The position numbers were made by a program, and so were the translations under genes. A model generated the notes under the pieces. That model worked only from the letters and a program-made list of their open reading frames with translations, was not told the DNA's origin and searched no databases. A DNA stretch of 64,000 nucleotides from CADEDH01 sp965262175 (GTDB lineage Bacteria; Actinomycetota; Acidimicrobiia; Acidimicrobiales; SZUA-35), in contig CBDHES010000028.1 in NCBI GenBank assembly GCA_965262175.1, positions 62,001 to 126,000 on the forward strand. The letters run 5' to 3'. Positions 25,929 to 36,139 of the stretch are shown here, piece by piece (the first letter of the stretch is position 1; each line of letters starts with the position of its first letter).

Positions 25929-26855
25929 TCAGGCTCGGAGATGGGCCCTGACGGCCGCCGCAGCCGCATCGGGAGCGTCGAACCAGGGGGCGTGGCCGGC
26001 ACCGGGGACCATCTCCACCGTCGCCGACGGTAGGGCGTCGGCCAGCTCTCGGGCCGGGCCCTCTCCGCCGAAGATGTCGTCGGTGCCCCAGAACAGGTGG
26101 ACCGGTGGGGTGACCTGGGCCAGGAGCGCCGGGGTGTGAGCGACCTCGGCGACGGGCCCCCGGAGGTTCGCCGGGCGAGGCGCGTCCCGCATCTCGTTGC
26201 CCACCGTGTCGGTCCCGCCCAGGAGGGCGACCATCCAGTCGAGGGCCCGCTCATCGAAGGCGCCGGACTCGATCGCCCCGGCCATCCCGGCGGTCTTGAG
26301 CATCTGGCGGACCATCGGCCGGTTGACCCGGGCTCGGCGAGGGGTGAGCCACGACGGTGACGGGAACCGCATCATCAACGGAACCCGTTCGATCCGGCTC
26401 CCGCCCTGGAAGCCCATGCCGACCATGCCGGTGACCCGGTCGGGGTGGGCGGCGACGCTGCGGAGGGCGTACCACCCCCCGAGCGAGTTGGAGATCACCC
26501 CGCCGGACGCCACCCCGAGCCCGTCGAACACGTCGGCCACCATCTCGTCGGCGAGCCGTCGTTGGGCGTCGAGGGTCCGCGGTGGCGGGTTCGTCGTCGC
26601 ACTGAGCCCACACCCCGGGCGGTCGAGGAGCAGGCACCGGAAGTCCGACAGCTCGGCGGCCAGACTGGCCCAGCTCGCCCCGGCGGTCATCACGCCGTGG
26701 ACGAAGAGCACCGGGGAACCTTCGCCGACCTCGATGACCCGGACCGTCGTCCCGATGGTCGCCAGATCGACCATCCGCTCGACCGGCTCGACGCCCAGCC
26801 CCTCGAACAGCCGTCGCTCAGCTTGGCGTACCGCCGCACTGCCGTCGCTTCCCAT
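25929..26855 (-). CDS. Alpha/beta hydrolase
   Basis: 308 residues. Oxyanion strand GSPVLFVHGVMTAGASW, nucleophile elbow ISNSLGGWYALR (Ser in S-x-S-x-G, with the first Gly replaced by Ser), acid near LFWGTDDIFGGE and catalytic His in VPGAGHAPWFDAP. An inserted cap (about 165-225) sets specificity. The substrate is unknown; esterases, haloperoxidase-like and C-C hydrolases share the fold. ATG 26855 has gggagg 5 nt upstream. It converges with the crotonase (stops 14 bp apart). Confidence 0.87.
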   Translation of the reverse strand: MGSDGSAAVRQAERRLFEGLGVEPVERMVDLATIGTTVRVIEVGEGSPVLFVHGVMTAGASWASLAAELSDFRCLLLDRPGCGLSATTNPPPRTLDAQRRLADEMVADVFDGLGVASGGVISNSLGGWYALRSVAAHPDRVTGMVGMGFQGGSRIERVPLMMRFPSPSWLTPRRARVNRPMVRQMLKTAGMAGAIESGAFDERALDWMVALLGGTDTVGNEMRDAPRPANLRGPVAEVAHTPALLAQVTPPVHLFWGTDDIFGGEGPARELADALPSATVEMVPGAGHAPWFDAPDAAAAAVRAHLRA

Positions 26856-27033
26856 CCCGCCTCCCTCGATCGTTGGACACCGGTCCCCGCACGGTCCTCC
26901 GACGACAAAGAACACCTTAGCCCACGGCCCGACACCGGCATGGAGGACGATCTCTCACCCACCAACTCGGCTGATGTCGGCAACTTGACTCCCGCTATGT
27001 CATGGGCAAAACAAGCAGGTAATTTCAACCACT

Positions 27034-27061
27034 ATGACCACCCTTCTTCAAGGGCTACAGT
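27034..27061 (+). promoter_or_regulatory. Possible promoter of the VWA/calcium-repeat gene
   Basis: ATGACC (27034-27039), 16-nt spacer, TACAGT (27056-27061). It lies in an unusually A+T-rich stretch (about 26980-27125) compared with the rest of the window. The leader to ATG 27123 would be about 55 nt. No known riboswitch pattern was recognised in it. Confidence 0.35.
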
Positions 27062-27122
27062 CCAAATCGACAGAACGCGTCCCGGAGATAGTCAGGGGCG
27101 CAGCTTCACGGAAGGGGAAATA

Positions 27123-28760
27123 ATGGGTAGGAAAATTCGGGTGCTTTTACGCGCCCTGACGGCACTGTTACTGCTGACTGGCATGGTGCTCGCAACCTCA
27201 ACCGGTGCGGAGGCGGACCTCGATCCGCCGACCAACACCTTGACGATTCCGGCCGGCGGCAGTGCCACCGAAGCCAAGACGATCACGGTCCCGGGGGTTC
27301 CTCCGGCGATCGACATCGAGATCGCCATCGACACGACCGGCTCGATGGCGGACGAGATCGCCCAGGCCAAGGCCGATGCGACGGCACTGGTCAACGCGGT
27401 CAAGGCGATCGCTCCCCAGGCTCAGATCGCGGTGGTCGAGTTCCGGGATTCGACCGACTCGGTCGAGTACCGGGTGGCTCAGTCGATGACCGAGGACGCC
27501 ACGGCCGTCCAGACCGCGGTCGACTCGCTGTTCGCATCGGGCGGTGGCAACTTTCCTGAGGCCTACAATCTGGTTTTCCGGAACAGCTACGACCCGGCGA
27601 CCGGTGGCGACATCGGGTGGCGGAACAACTCCCGCAAGTTCGTGGTCGTGATCGGTGATGCGCCGCCCCATGGCAGCTCGGTTCCCGAGTGCTCGGCGAC
27701 CGCGACCGATCCCAATGGCCTCGTCACCACCGATGAGTTGGCCGGCATGGTGGCCAACCAGCGGACGCTGTTCATGGTGTACTCGAGCTCCGGTATCCAG
27801 TCGTGCTACGACGCCATCGCCGCTCTGAGCGGCCCCGGCAGCCAGTCGGTGGCCCTCGGCGGTTCGCTCGATACCCAGGTCGTCGACCTGATCGAGGATG
27901 CCACCTCGGTGGTGGCCGACCTGCGGCTCGATGTCGCCTCGGCATCGCCCGCTCCGGCCGATGCCAGCTGGGTCAGCTTCAGCCCGCCGCTGACCGACGT
28001 CCCGGCGCCGTCGACCCAGAACGCCTCGGTCACGGTCGACGTTCCGGCCGGCACGCCGGCCGGGTCCTACGTGTTCGAGATCGTGGCCCTGGCCGACGGT
28101 GGTGAGATCGGTCGGCAGACGCTGACCGTCGTCGTCCCCGACGTCGGTGGCGGCGATCCGTGCGACACCTTGACCCCGACGATCGAAGGGACCGACGGCC
28201 CCGACACGATCTACGGCACCGCTGGCGACGACATCATCTTCGCCAAGGCCGGCAACGACCGGGTGTGGGGTCGTGGCGGCAACGACATCATCTGCCTCGG
28301 TGAGGGTGCCGACATCGGCTACGGCCAGGCCGGCAACGACGTCATCTACGGTGGACCGGGTCGGGACGGCATCTACGGCAGCAACGGTGCCGATGAGCTG
28401 TACGGCGAGGACGGCCAGGACATCCTCGACGGTGGCAGCGGCGACGACGTCCTCGACGGTGCCGGCGGCGAGGACGAGCTCGACGGTGGTCGGGGCGACG
28501 ACACGATGTCGGGCGGCGACCAGGACGACCTGCTCCTGGGGCGGGCCGACAACGACGTGATGTCGGGCGGCAACGGCGACGACGACATGTTCGGCCACGG
28601 CGGCAACGACACCATGACCGGCGGTGAGGGCAACGACCGCCTCGTCGGAGCGGGCGGTGACGACTCGCTCGACGGCGGCCCCGGCCCCGACGAGCTGGAG
28701 GCCGGTGCGGGGACCGACACCTGCGTCAACGGCGACGTCGTGCGCGGCTGCGAGCTCTGA
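27123..28760 (+). CDS. Secreted von Willebrand A domain protein with calcium-binding RTX-like repeats
   Basis: 545 residues. The signal peptide (KIRVLLRALTALLLLTGMVLA) is cleaved near TGAEA. A VWA domain (about 60-265) keeps the metal site start D-T-T-G-S-M plus FPEAYN and VVVIGDAPPHG. A beta domain with an NPCBM/NEW2-like look follows (about 270-345). The tail (about 350-540) is a run of nonapeptide GGxGxDxhx repeats (GNDRVWGRGGNDIICLGEG, GGSGDDVLDGAGGEDELDGG) that fold on calcium. Probably an exported adhesive or matrix protein. ATG 27123 has ggaagggga upstream. The first codons are A+T-richer than its neighbours. A strong terminator follows. Confidence 0.88.
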   Translation: MGRKIRVLLRALTALLLLTGMVLATSTGAEADLDPPTNTLTIPAGGSATEAKTITVPGVPPAIDIEIAIDTTGSMADEIAQAKADATALVNAVKAIAPQAQIAVVEFRDSTDSVEYRVAQSMTEDATAVQTAVDSLFASGGGNFPEAYNLVFRNSYDPATGGDIGWRNNSRKFVVVIGDAPPHGSSVPECSATATDPNGLVTTDELAGMVANQRTLFMVYSSSGIQSCYDAIAALSGPGSQSVALGGSLDTQVVDLIEDATSVVADLRLDVASASPAPADASWVSFSPPLTDVPAPSTQNASVTVDVPAGTPAGSYVFEIVALADGGEIGRQTLTVVVPDVGGGDPCDTLTPTIEGTDGPDTIYGTAGDDIIFAKAGNDRVWGRGGNDIICLGEGADIGYGQAGNDVIYGGPGRDGIYGSNGADELYGEDGQDILDGGSGDDVLDGAGGEDELDGGRGDDTMSGGDQDDLLLGRADNDVMSGGNGDDDMFGHGGNDTMTGGEGNDRLVGAGGDDSLDGGPGPDELEAGAGTDTCVNGDVVRGCEL

Positions 28761-28800
28761 GCCCCGCAGCGGTGACCGTCACGCGCCGAGTTGCGTGATG

Positions 28801-28854
28801 GGGTGCCCGACTCCTCGACAGACGGCGGTCGAGGGGTCGGGCGCCCGTCGTTTT
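28801..28854 (+). terminator. Intrinsic terminator after the VWA/calcium-repeat gene
   Basis: A 19-bp stem with only two G-U pairs: 28801-28819 pairs with 28828-28846 around the loop agacggcg. The sequence gtcgtttt follows. It is the clearest rho-independent terminator in the window and lies between the stop at 28760 (+) and the convergent stop at 28911 (-). Confidence 0.85.
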
Positions 28855-28910
28855 GGCGGCAGGGGCCGCGGGACGGGGCCCCGGTGGTCGAGACTCCGGG
28901 CGGCGGCCGC

Positions 28911-30071
28911 TCAGCGGATCTCGATCTCGTCCCAGTGCCAGGTGAAGGTGAGCGGCGTGCCGTTCTCCGCCTTGCGGGGGGTGTAGTTGTGGTCGGCGAA
29001 CACCACCCGGACCGGGCCGGAGGGGAACTCCCCCGGTGCGGTGACGACGTGGAACGTCCCGTCCTCCTGTTCGATGCCGAAGCTGAGGGTGCCGTCGCCG
29101 TTGTCCCGGAAGAAGTGGGTGCGCCGAGTCCGGATGCTGTCGACCGCCGGGTCGCCGGGATTGAGCCACGGCCCGCCCCACTCGGGGGACAAGCTCAGCT
29201 CCTCGACACCGTTGTTGATCAGGAGGCGATGGTTGAAGAACGAGGTCCCGACCGAACCGAGGGCTCCGTGGAGTTCGGTGCCGCACGGTAGCCACTCGAC
29301 CGAACAGGGGAGGTTCTGGAAGTCGAAGGTGGCCGCCGGGATGACCTTGACCTCGGGGAACTGCCGGTTCCCGAGCTGGGTGATGTTGACGTCCCACCGG
29401 ACCTCCGAGATGCCCTCGAAGGTCTGGGCCGGGGTGAAGGCACCGATCGAGTAGCCGGACGTGTCGCCGATCGAGGTCATGAGGTGGGCGAGCGCCACGT
29501 CACCGCCGGGCACGCAGCGGTAGATCCAGTCGTCGTTGAACCCGTCGCTCCGCTCGCCCCGGGTGATGGTCCGGGTGTCCTCGGGCGGGCCGCACAGGTC
29601 GTCGGGACCGGTGATGGCGTGGTCGCCCTGCCAGCTCTCCTCGGTGACGACGAAGTCGTCGCGGTGATAGATGGCGAACTCGAACCGACCGAGCGAGTCA
29701 CCATCGGCGAAGTCCTCGACGAACTGGGCACCGTCCGGCGGTGGCTCGGGAGGCGGCCCGGTCGTCGTGGTGGGCGCCTCGGTGGTGGTCGGTGCCTCGG
29801 TGGTGGTGGTCGGCGCCTCGGTCGTCGTCGGTGCCGACGTGGTGGTCGGCTCGCCCGTGGTCGGCGGGGCGACGAGGGTCGGCATCGGCGGGCCGGGCCG
29901 CCCGATCACCGGCCCATCAGCCGGGAGATCCCCGGCCGGTGCGTTTTGGGCCGCAGCGCCGGTGGCCGGTCCCGGTCGGTCGTCGGCTTCGACCACCATC
30001 GGCGTGACGGCCAGCAGGACGACCCCCAGCAGGACCAACCCGATCAACAGCGGCAGTACATGGCGACGCAT
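28911..30071 (-). CDS. Exported membrane-anchored protein with beta-sandwich domain
   Basis: 386 residues. The N-terminal signal/anchor helix (MRRHVLPLLIGLVLLGVVLL) is followed by a Pro/Thr linker with TTTEAP repeats (about 70-120). A large beta-rich C-terminal domain (about 125-386) is rich in Trp, Phe and Asp (FVEDFADGDSLGRFEFAIYH, SEVRWDVNITQLG, LTFTWHWDEIEIR). The pattern suggests a concanavalin-like or carbohydrate-binding fold, but no catalytic glutamates of a glycosidase were recognised. Cys pairs (LCGPPEDT/YRCVPGG, LPCSVEWLPCG) fit an extracytoplasmic place. ATG 30071 has ggaggagg upstream. Confidence 0.75.
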   Translation of the reverse strand: MRRHVLPLLIGLVLLGVVLLAVTPMVVEADDRPGPATGAAAQNAPAGDLPADGPVIGRPGPPMPTLVAPPTTGEPTTTSAPTTTEAPTTTTEAPTTTEAPTTTTGPPPEPPPDGAQFVEDFADGDSLGRFEFAIYHRDDFVVTEESWQGDHAITGPDDLCGPPEDTRTITRGERSDGFNDDWIYRCVPGGDVALAHLMTSIGDTSGYSIGAFTPAQTFEGISEVRWDVNITQLGNRQFPEVKVIPAATFDFQNLPCSVEWLPCGTELHGALGSVGTSFFNHRLLINNGVEELSLSPEWGGPWLNPGDPAVDSIRTRRTHFFRDNGDGTLSFGIEQEDGTFHVVTAPGEFPSGPVRVVFADHNYTPRKAENGTPLTFTWHWDEIEIR

Positions 30072-30185
30072 GGTCTCCTCCTCCCACCCCATCGGCGACC
30101 GTATCGACTCCGGTGAGGCCCCGACCAGGCCCCAACCGGGCGATCATCGGGCGATCGTTGGGCGGTGAGCCGGTGATCGGGCCGG

Positions 30186-31064
30186 GTGCCACCGGCCGTG
30201 CGTTTCGATCGACGTTCGGACCGCTACCGGCCCGACGGCACCTGCCGATGGGTCGACGTGAGCGACCTCATCGTGCGGCGGCCCCGATTCGGCTTCGCCG
30301 ATGACGCCGACCCGAACTGGACGCCCCATCGCCCGGAGTTCGCCTGTGCGGCCAACAGCGTCTCGGTGCTCCTGCCGTTCATGGAGCCCTACTTCGCCCG
30401 ATCGGTGGGCGCGGTCGCCGGCGACCTGAGCGCCGCCGATGGGGCCGAGGCCCGGGCCTACGCGGCCCAGGAGGTCGAACACCACCGCCAGCACCGTCGC
30501 TACAACCAGCTCCTTCGCCGTCGGTACCGCGGCCTCGCCCCGATCGAGGGTGCCGCCCACTGGACCTACCGGAAGCTGGAACGATCCCGCTCGGCGGGCT
30601 TCAACGTGGCCTTCACCGCAGCGTCGGAGACGATCGCCTACTCGGCGGCCCGATGGGCCGCCGACCGCCGGTCCGAACTGTTCGACGGGGCCGACCCGGC
30701 CCTGGCCGAGGTGTTCATCTGGCACCTCGCCGAGGAGGTCGAGCACAAGTCGGCGGCATGGAACGTCCATCGGGCGATCGGCGGCGGCCGTCGCCGCTAT
30801 GCCGGCGCGGCCGTGCTGGCGCTGGCGATCGTGGCGATCTTCGTGGCGGCCGGGACGGCGGTGATGATCACCGGCGAACGTCGGCTCCACAATCCCGTGG
30901 CGTGGGCCCGGTTGTCGTGGTGGGCCACGACGTTCAGCTTCGAGGTGCTGACCAACCTGGCGATGGCGCTCACCGCCGACCACCATCCCGACCAGTTCGC
31001 CGATCCGTTGTGGTACGAGGTGTGGCTCCGGGAACACCCGGAGGAGGTCGGCTCCGGTCGTTGA
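30186..31064 (+). CDS. Metal-dependent hydrolase of the COG3687/PF10118 type
   Basis: 292 residues. Helical, ferritin-like family usually called predicted metal-dependent hydrolase. Conserved acidic/His motifs are present: QEVEHHRQHRRYN (about 97-109), ASETIAYSAA and WHLAEEVEHKSAAWNVHRA (about 179-197). E-x-x-H pairs like these bind two metals. A hydrophobic helix (about 207-229, VLALAIVAIFVAAGTAVMI) suggests membrane association. The true reaction is not established for the family. GTG 30186 is used; GTG 30198 and GTG 30258 are alternatives, with no decisive ribosome site. Divergent from the exported protein at 30071. Confidence 0.75.
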   Translation: MPPAVRFDRRSDRYRPDGTCRWVDVSDLIVRRPRFGFADDADPNWTPHRPEFACAANSVSVLLPFMEPYFARSVGAVAGDLSAADGAEARAYAAQEVEHHRQHRRYNQLLRRRYRGLAPIEGAAHWTYRKLERSRSAGFNVAFTAASETIAYSAARWAADRRSELFDGADPALAEVFIWHLAEEVEHKSAAWNVHRAIGGGRRRYAGAAVLALAIVAIFVAAGTAVMITGERRLHNPVAWARLSWWATTFSFEVLTNLAMALTADHHPDQFADPLWYEVWLREHPEEVGSGR

Positions 31065-31073
31065 CGGCTTCGC

Positions 31074-31985
<912 letters not shown>

Positions 31986-32132
31986 CCCGCCCGACAACGT
32001 AGTGGGGCCGACGCCCGATGGGGCCACCGGTCCGCGGCGACCGCTCGCCGGGCCACATTGAGACCATCGCCGGCCGAGGCGTAGTGTCGGGTCAGATCGT
32101 CGGACGCCGAGCGGCGTCGAGGGGGAACCACC

Positions 32133-33839
32133 ATGGCCGGACCGCACCACGACCTCGTCATCAAGGACGGACTCGTCTTCGACGGGACCGGGGCACCCCG
32201 GGTCCGGGGCGACGTGGCGATCGACGACGGCGCGATCAGCGCCATCGGGCGGGTCGACGCCAGCGGCGCCGACCGGGTGATCGACGCCAAGGGGATGCAC
32301 GTCGCCCCCGGCTTCGTCGACCTCCACACCCACTACGACGCCCAGGTGTTCTGGGATCCGTACTGCACCCTCTCGGGCTGGCACGGCGTCACCTCGGTCG
32401 CCATCGGCAACTGTGGGTTCGGGTTCGCCCCGGTCCAACCCGATGAGCGGGACTACGCCATGCGGTCGATGACCCGCGTCGAGGCGATCCCCTATGAGTC
32501 GATGCGGCAGGGCATGCCGTGGGACTGGGTGACGTTCCCCGAGTACCTCGACAGCCTGGAGCGGACCCCCAAGGCGGTCAACATCCTCCCCTACGTCCCG
32601 GTCGGACCGATGCTGGTCGAGGTGCTGGGGTTGGCCGACGCCAAGGCCGGCCGACTCCCGACCGACGCCGAGCACGACCGGCTGGCGGCGATGCTCCACC
32701 AGTCGATGGAGGCCGGAGGGTGCGGGTGGTCGGCCCAGCGCCTCCCCCCGACCGGGCCGGCCGCGGTCCAGCGGGACTGGGACGGCACTCCGATGCCGAC
32801 CGACATGATGAACGACGAGACCTGCCTCGTCTTCGCCCGGGTCCTGGCCGAGCGGAACCAGGGCGTCCAACAGCTGACGCTCACCACCGACGACGTCCGC
32901 CACGACATGGCCCACCTCGAGGAGGTGGCGGCGGTCTCCGGTCGCCCCTTGCTCCACAACGTCGTCCAGGCGTTCGAGTCCCGTCCCCACGTCCACCGGC
33001 GGGCGATCGAATGGCTCGAGCGCTGCCGGGAGCGGGGCATCCCGGTGTACGGCCAGGGGGTGACGACCGATGCCGGGTTCACCTTCACCTTCGAGGACTG
33101 GAACCTCTACGACGATGCCGAGCCGTGGATGGAGGCGACGACCGGAACCATCACCGAGCGGCTGGCCAAGCTGGGGGACCCCGGTCGGCGGGCCGCCCTG
33201 CGGGACAACCTCCCGTCGATCGCCACCGCCCCACTGGAGTCGGTGACCGTCCTGTCGCCCCGGACCCCCGAGACCGAGCCCTACCGGGAGATGTCGGTCC
33301 GCCAGGTGGCCGACGCGACCGGCAAGCACCCGGTCGACGCCATGCTCGACATCGCGGTGGCCGACGACCTCAAGACCTTGTTCTTCACCGCCCCGCCCCA
33401 GGGGGACTCCGACCTGCTCCGGGAGGTCGTCCAGTACCCCCACATGCTGTTCGGGGTCTCCGACGGCGGGGCCCACACCAAGTTCCTCACCGCCGGCCGC
33501 TACCCCACCGAGACGCTGGCCACCCAGGTCCGGGACAACGAGTGGATCACCTACGAGGAGGCCCACCGCCGACTGTCGGGCCTGCCGGCCCAGCTGGCCG
33601 GGTTCCAGGACCGAGGTCTCCTGCGTCTCGGCGGCCCGGCCGACGTCGTGGTGTACGACCCGGAGAACCTGGCGGTCGGCCCCAACGAGGTGGTCGAGGA
33701 CCTGCCCGGCGGCGAGTGGCGCCGGGTCCAGCGAGCCCGGGGCTACCGAGCCGTGGTGGTCAACGGCGTCGAGACGATCGTCGACGACGCCGAGACCGAC
33801 AACCACTCCGGGCGGCTTCTCCGCCACGGCCGAGGCTGA
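32133..33839 (+). CDS. Amidohydrolase, N-acyl-D-amino-acid deacylase/D-aminoacylase family
   Basis: 568 residues. Metal-dependent TIM-barrel amidohydrolase with a composite beta-sandwich built from both ends (HDLVIKDGLVFDGTGAPR and LGGPADVVVYDPENLAVG). Metal ligands: first H-x-H in VDLHTHYDAQ (about 66), later His in QLTLTTDDV/LLHNVVQ and the Asp in GVSDGGAHTKF (about 448). The family hydrolyses N-acyl amino acids and related amides or lactams; the exact substrate is unknown. ATG 32133 has gaggggga upstream. Starts 147 bp from the divergent menB. Confidence 0.87.
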   Translation: MAGPHHDLVIKDGLVFDGTGAPRVRGDVAIDDGAISAIGRVDASGADRVIDAKGMHVAPGFVDLHTHYDAQVFWDPYCTLSGWHGVTSVAIGNCGFGFAPVQPDERDYAMRSMTRVEAIPYESMRQGMPWDWVTFPEYLDSLERTPKAVNILPYVPVGPMLVEVLGLADAKAGRLPTDAEHDRLAAMLHQSMEAGGCGWSAQRLPPTGPAAVQRDWDGTPMPTDMMNDETCLVFARVLAERNQGVQQLTLTTDDVRHDMAHLEEVAAVSGRPLLHNVVQAFESRPHVHRRAIEWLERCRERGIPVYGQGVTTDAGFTFTFEDWNLYDDAEPWMEATTGTITERLAKLGDPGRRAALRDNLPSIATAPLESVTVLSPRTPETEPYREMSVRQVADATGKHPVDAMLDIAVADDLKTLFFTAPPQGDSDLLREVVQYPHMLFGVSDGGAHTKFLTAGRYPTETLATQVRDNEWITYEEAHRRLSGLPAQLAGFQDRGLLRLGGPADVVVYDPENLAVGPNEVVEDLPGGEWRRVQRARGYRAVVVNGVETIVDDAETDNHSGRLLRHGRG

Positions 33840-33856
33840 TCCTCGGCCCGGGCCAG

Positions 33857-33869
33857 CCCCCGCCGGGGG
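33857..33869. terminator. Short G/C hairpin between convergent genes
   Basis: CCCCC (33857-33861), loop GCC, GGGGG (33865-33869), located between stops at 33839 (+) and 33871 (-). Five pairs and no U tract. Confidence 0.35.
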
Positions 33870-33870
33870 G

Positions 33871-34320
33871 TCACGACGCCAGCAGGGCCTCCAGCTCGTC
33901 GATCGGTTGCCCCCGTTGGGCGTCGACCTCCACCGAGCTGCCATCGGTGAAGGTGAACCGGGCCCGCCGTCCCAGTCCCTTCCGACGAACGTCGCCGATC
34001 TGAACCGCTCCCCGGTCGACGACCAGCACCGGCTCGCCGAACGACAGCCCGTTCGACGGCACGACGAGCACCCGACGATCCGTGGCCACCACGGCGCACG
34101 ACCGACCGGGGAACCCGGCGGCCAGACCGCCCTGGTTCCGATTGGCGTCCTCGGCCCGCTGGGCCAGCGCCCGGCCGGCCAGGAGCGGTGCCGCCGCCAG
34201 CGCCGCCATGCCCGGCCCGTAGGTCCCCTTGGGCTCGACGAGAATCGCCACCGAGACGGTCTCGTCGGCGTGGAGATGGTCGCGGACCCGCTTGGCGGCC
34301 CGCTTCGTGATGTTGGCCAT
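33871..34320 (-). CDS. Hypothetical protein with PH-like domain
   Basis: 149 residues, no signal peptide. After a basic N-terminus (NITKRAAKRVRDHLHADETV) comes an Ala-rich helix (AALAAAPLLAGRALAQRAED), then five or six short strands (CAVVATDRRVLVVPSNG, EPVLVVDRGAVQIGDVRRKG, RARFTFTDGSSVEVDA). This is the alternating pattern of bacterial PH-like domains, which often sit at membranes. The function is unknown. ATG 34320 has ggaggtgg upstream. It diverges from the fumarase gene with only 54 bp between starts. Confidence 0.65.
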   Translation of the reverse strand: MANITKRAAKRVRDHLHADETVSVAILVEPKGTYGPGMAALAAAPLLAGRALAQRAEDANRNQGGLAAGFPGRSCAVVATDRRVLVVPSNGLSFGEPVLVVDRGAVQIGDVRRKGLGRRARFTFTDGSSVEVDAQRGQPIDELEALLAS

Positions 34321-34362
34321 GACCACCTCCATCGGCACCGGGGCTCCCCGACCGAAGGACGC

Positions 34363-34368
34363 TAGGTT
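34363..34368 (+). promoter_or_regulatory. -10 element TAGGTT, leaderless promoter of the fumarase gene
   Basis: TAGGTT ends 6 nt before ATG 34375, so transcription should begin at the start codon. No -35 consensus and no ribosome site are visible, as expected for leaderless actinobacterial genes. Confidence 0.55.
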
Positions 34369-34374
34369 GCTGCC

Positions 34375-36012
34375 ATGGCCGACTTCACCTACACCGATCT
34401 CCTTCCCCGCGGTGCCGACGACCAGACCCCGTACCGGCTGCTCACCTCGGATGGGGTCGAGACCGTCGACCTCGGGGGCACATCGTTCCTCCGGGTCAGC
34501 GACGAAGCGATCCGGCTGTTGACCGCGACCGCCATCCGAGACATCTCGCACCTCCTCCGCCCCGGCCACCTCCAGCAGCTGGCCAACATCCTCGACGATC
34601 CCGAGGCGTCGGCCAACGACCGGTTCGTCGCCACCGAGTTGCTGCAGAACGCCAACATCGCGGCGGGCTTCGTCCTTCCCGGCTGTCAGGACACCGGCAC
34701 CGTCATCGTCAAGGGCAAGAAGGGCCAGTACGTCCTGACCGACGGCGACGACAAGATGCCGATCGCCCGGGGGGCGTTCGACACCTACCAGGAGTCGAAC
34801 CTCCGCTACTCGCAGATGGCCCCACTGTCGATGTGGGAGGAGCGCAACACCGGCACCAACCTCCCGGCCGAGATCAAGATCGAGGCCACCACCGGCGACC
34901 AGTACTCGTTCATGTTCATGACCAAGGGCGGTGGCTCGGCCAACAAGAGCTACCTGTTCCAGGAGACCAAGGCGATCCTCAACCCCCAGTCGATGCGAGC
35001 GTTCCTCAATGAGAAGCTCCGCCTCCTCGGCACATCGGCCTGCCCGCCGTACCACCTGGCGATCGTCATCGGCGGCACCTCGGCCGAGTTCGCCGTCGAG
35101 ACGGCGAAGATCGCTTCGACCCGCTACCTCGACACCCTCCCCACCTCGGGATCGGAGGCCGGTCACGGCTACCGCGACCTCGACATGGAGGCCGAGGTCC
35201 TCGAACTGACCCAAGAGTTCGGCATCGGGGCCCAGTTCGGCGGCAAGTACTTCTGTCACGACGTCCGGGTGATCCGGCTCCCCCGCCACGGCGCGTCGCT
35301 GCCGGTCGGCGTGGCGGTCAGCTGCTCGGCCGACCGCCAGGCGCTGGGCAAGATCACCGCCGACGGGGTGTTCCTCGAGGAGCTGGAGCGGGATCCGGCC
35401 AGGTACCTGCCCGAGGTCGTCGGCGAGCAGTTGTCGGGCGACGTCGTACCGATCGACCTCGACCAACCGATGGACGCCATCCGGGCCGAGCTGACGAAGT
35501 ACCCGGTCAAGACCCGGCTGTCACTGACCGGGACCCTGGTCGTCGGCCGGGACATCGCCCACGCCAAGATCAAGGAGCGGCTCGACGCCGGCGAGGCGAT
35601 GCCCGAGTACCTCCGGGACAACCCGATCTACTACGCCGGGCCGGCCAAGACCCCGGAGGGGTACGCCTCGGGCTCATTCGGGCCGACGACCGCCGGGCGG
35701 ATGGACTCCTACGTCGAGCAGTTCCAGGCAGCCGGTGGATCGTTCGTCATGCTGGCCAAGGGGAACCGGAGCCAGGAGGTGGCCGACGCCTGCAAGCGTC
35801 ACGGCGGCTTCTACCTCGGCTCGATCGGGGGCCCGGCGGCCCGGCTGGCCCAGGACTCGATCCGCTCGGTCGAGGTGCTGGAGTACCCCGAGCTGGGCAT
35901 GGAGGCGATCTGGCGGATCGAGGTCGAGGACTTCCCGGCCTTCATCGTGATCGACGACAAGGGAAACGACTTCTACGCCGACACCGCCCGCCCGGTCGAC
36001 CTGAAGCTCTGA
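34375..36012 (+). CDS. Class I fumarate hydratase (iron-sulfur)
   Basis: Converts fumarate to (S)-malate in the citric acid cycle. 545 residues, with the fused alpha and beta parts of class I enzymes. Cluster-ligand region GFVLPGCQDTGTVIVKGKKG, substrate segments NTGTNLPAEIKIEAT and MFMTKGGGSANKSYLFQ, GTSACPPYHLAIVIGGTSAE, then the beta part with SLTGTLVVGRDIAHAKIKERL and IYYAGPAKTPEGYASGSFGPTTAGRMDSYV. These are the hallmarks of the oxygen-sensitive [4Fe-4S] type. Start ATG 34375 is fixed by the leaderless -10 element. Confidence 0.95.
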   Translation: MADFTYTDLLPRGADDQTPYRLLTSDGVETVDLGGTSFLRVSDEAIRLLTATAIRDISHLLRPGHLQQLANILDDPEASANDRFVATELLQNANIAAGFVLPGCQDTGTVIVKGKKGQYVLTDGDDKMPIARGAFDTYQESNLRYSQMAPLSMWEERNTGTNLPAEIKIEATTGDQYSFMFMTKGGGSANKSYLFQETKAILNPQSMRAFLNEKLRLLGTSACPPYHLAIVIGGTSAEFAVETAKIASTRYLDTLPTSGSEAGHGYRDLDMEAEVLELTQEFGIGAQFGGKYFCHDVRVIRLPRHGASLPVGVAVSCSADRQALGKITADGVFLEELERDPARYLPEVVGEQLSGDVVPIDLDQPMDAIRAELTKYPVKTRLSLTGTLVVGRDIAHAKIKERLDAGEAMPEYLRDNPIYYAGPAKTPEGYASGSFGPTTAGRMDSYVEQFQAAGGSFVMLAKGNRSQEVADACKRHGGFYLGSIGGPAARLAQDSIRSVEVLEYPELGMEAIWRIEVEDFPAFIVIDDKGNDFYADTARPVDLKL

Positions 36013-36139
36013 CCCGTCCGACCGCCCACCCGGTCGAGCGGGCCGGGTGGGCGGATCGACCCACGGCGGGGGCGCGGTCGCCGTCCATACGCTGCGAGCC
36101 GGGGCGATTCCTTCGTCATGGCCGCGGGCGAAGGGCACC

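Noticed and set aside
26980..27122. Cyclic-di-GMP or cyclic-di-AMP riboswitch before the VWA gene
   Set aside because: The stretch is A+T-rich, but no conserved riboswitch core was found.
31986..33944. Long minus-strand open frame upstream of menB
   Set aside because: It mirrors the amidohydrolase gene and has no family features; menB begins at 31985.
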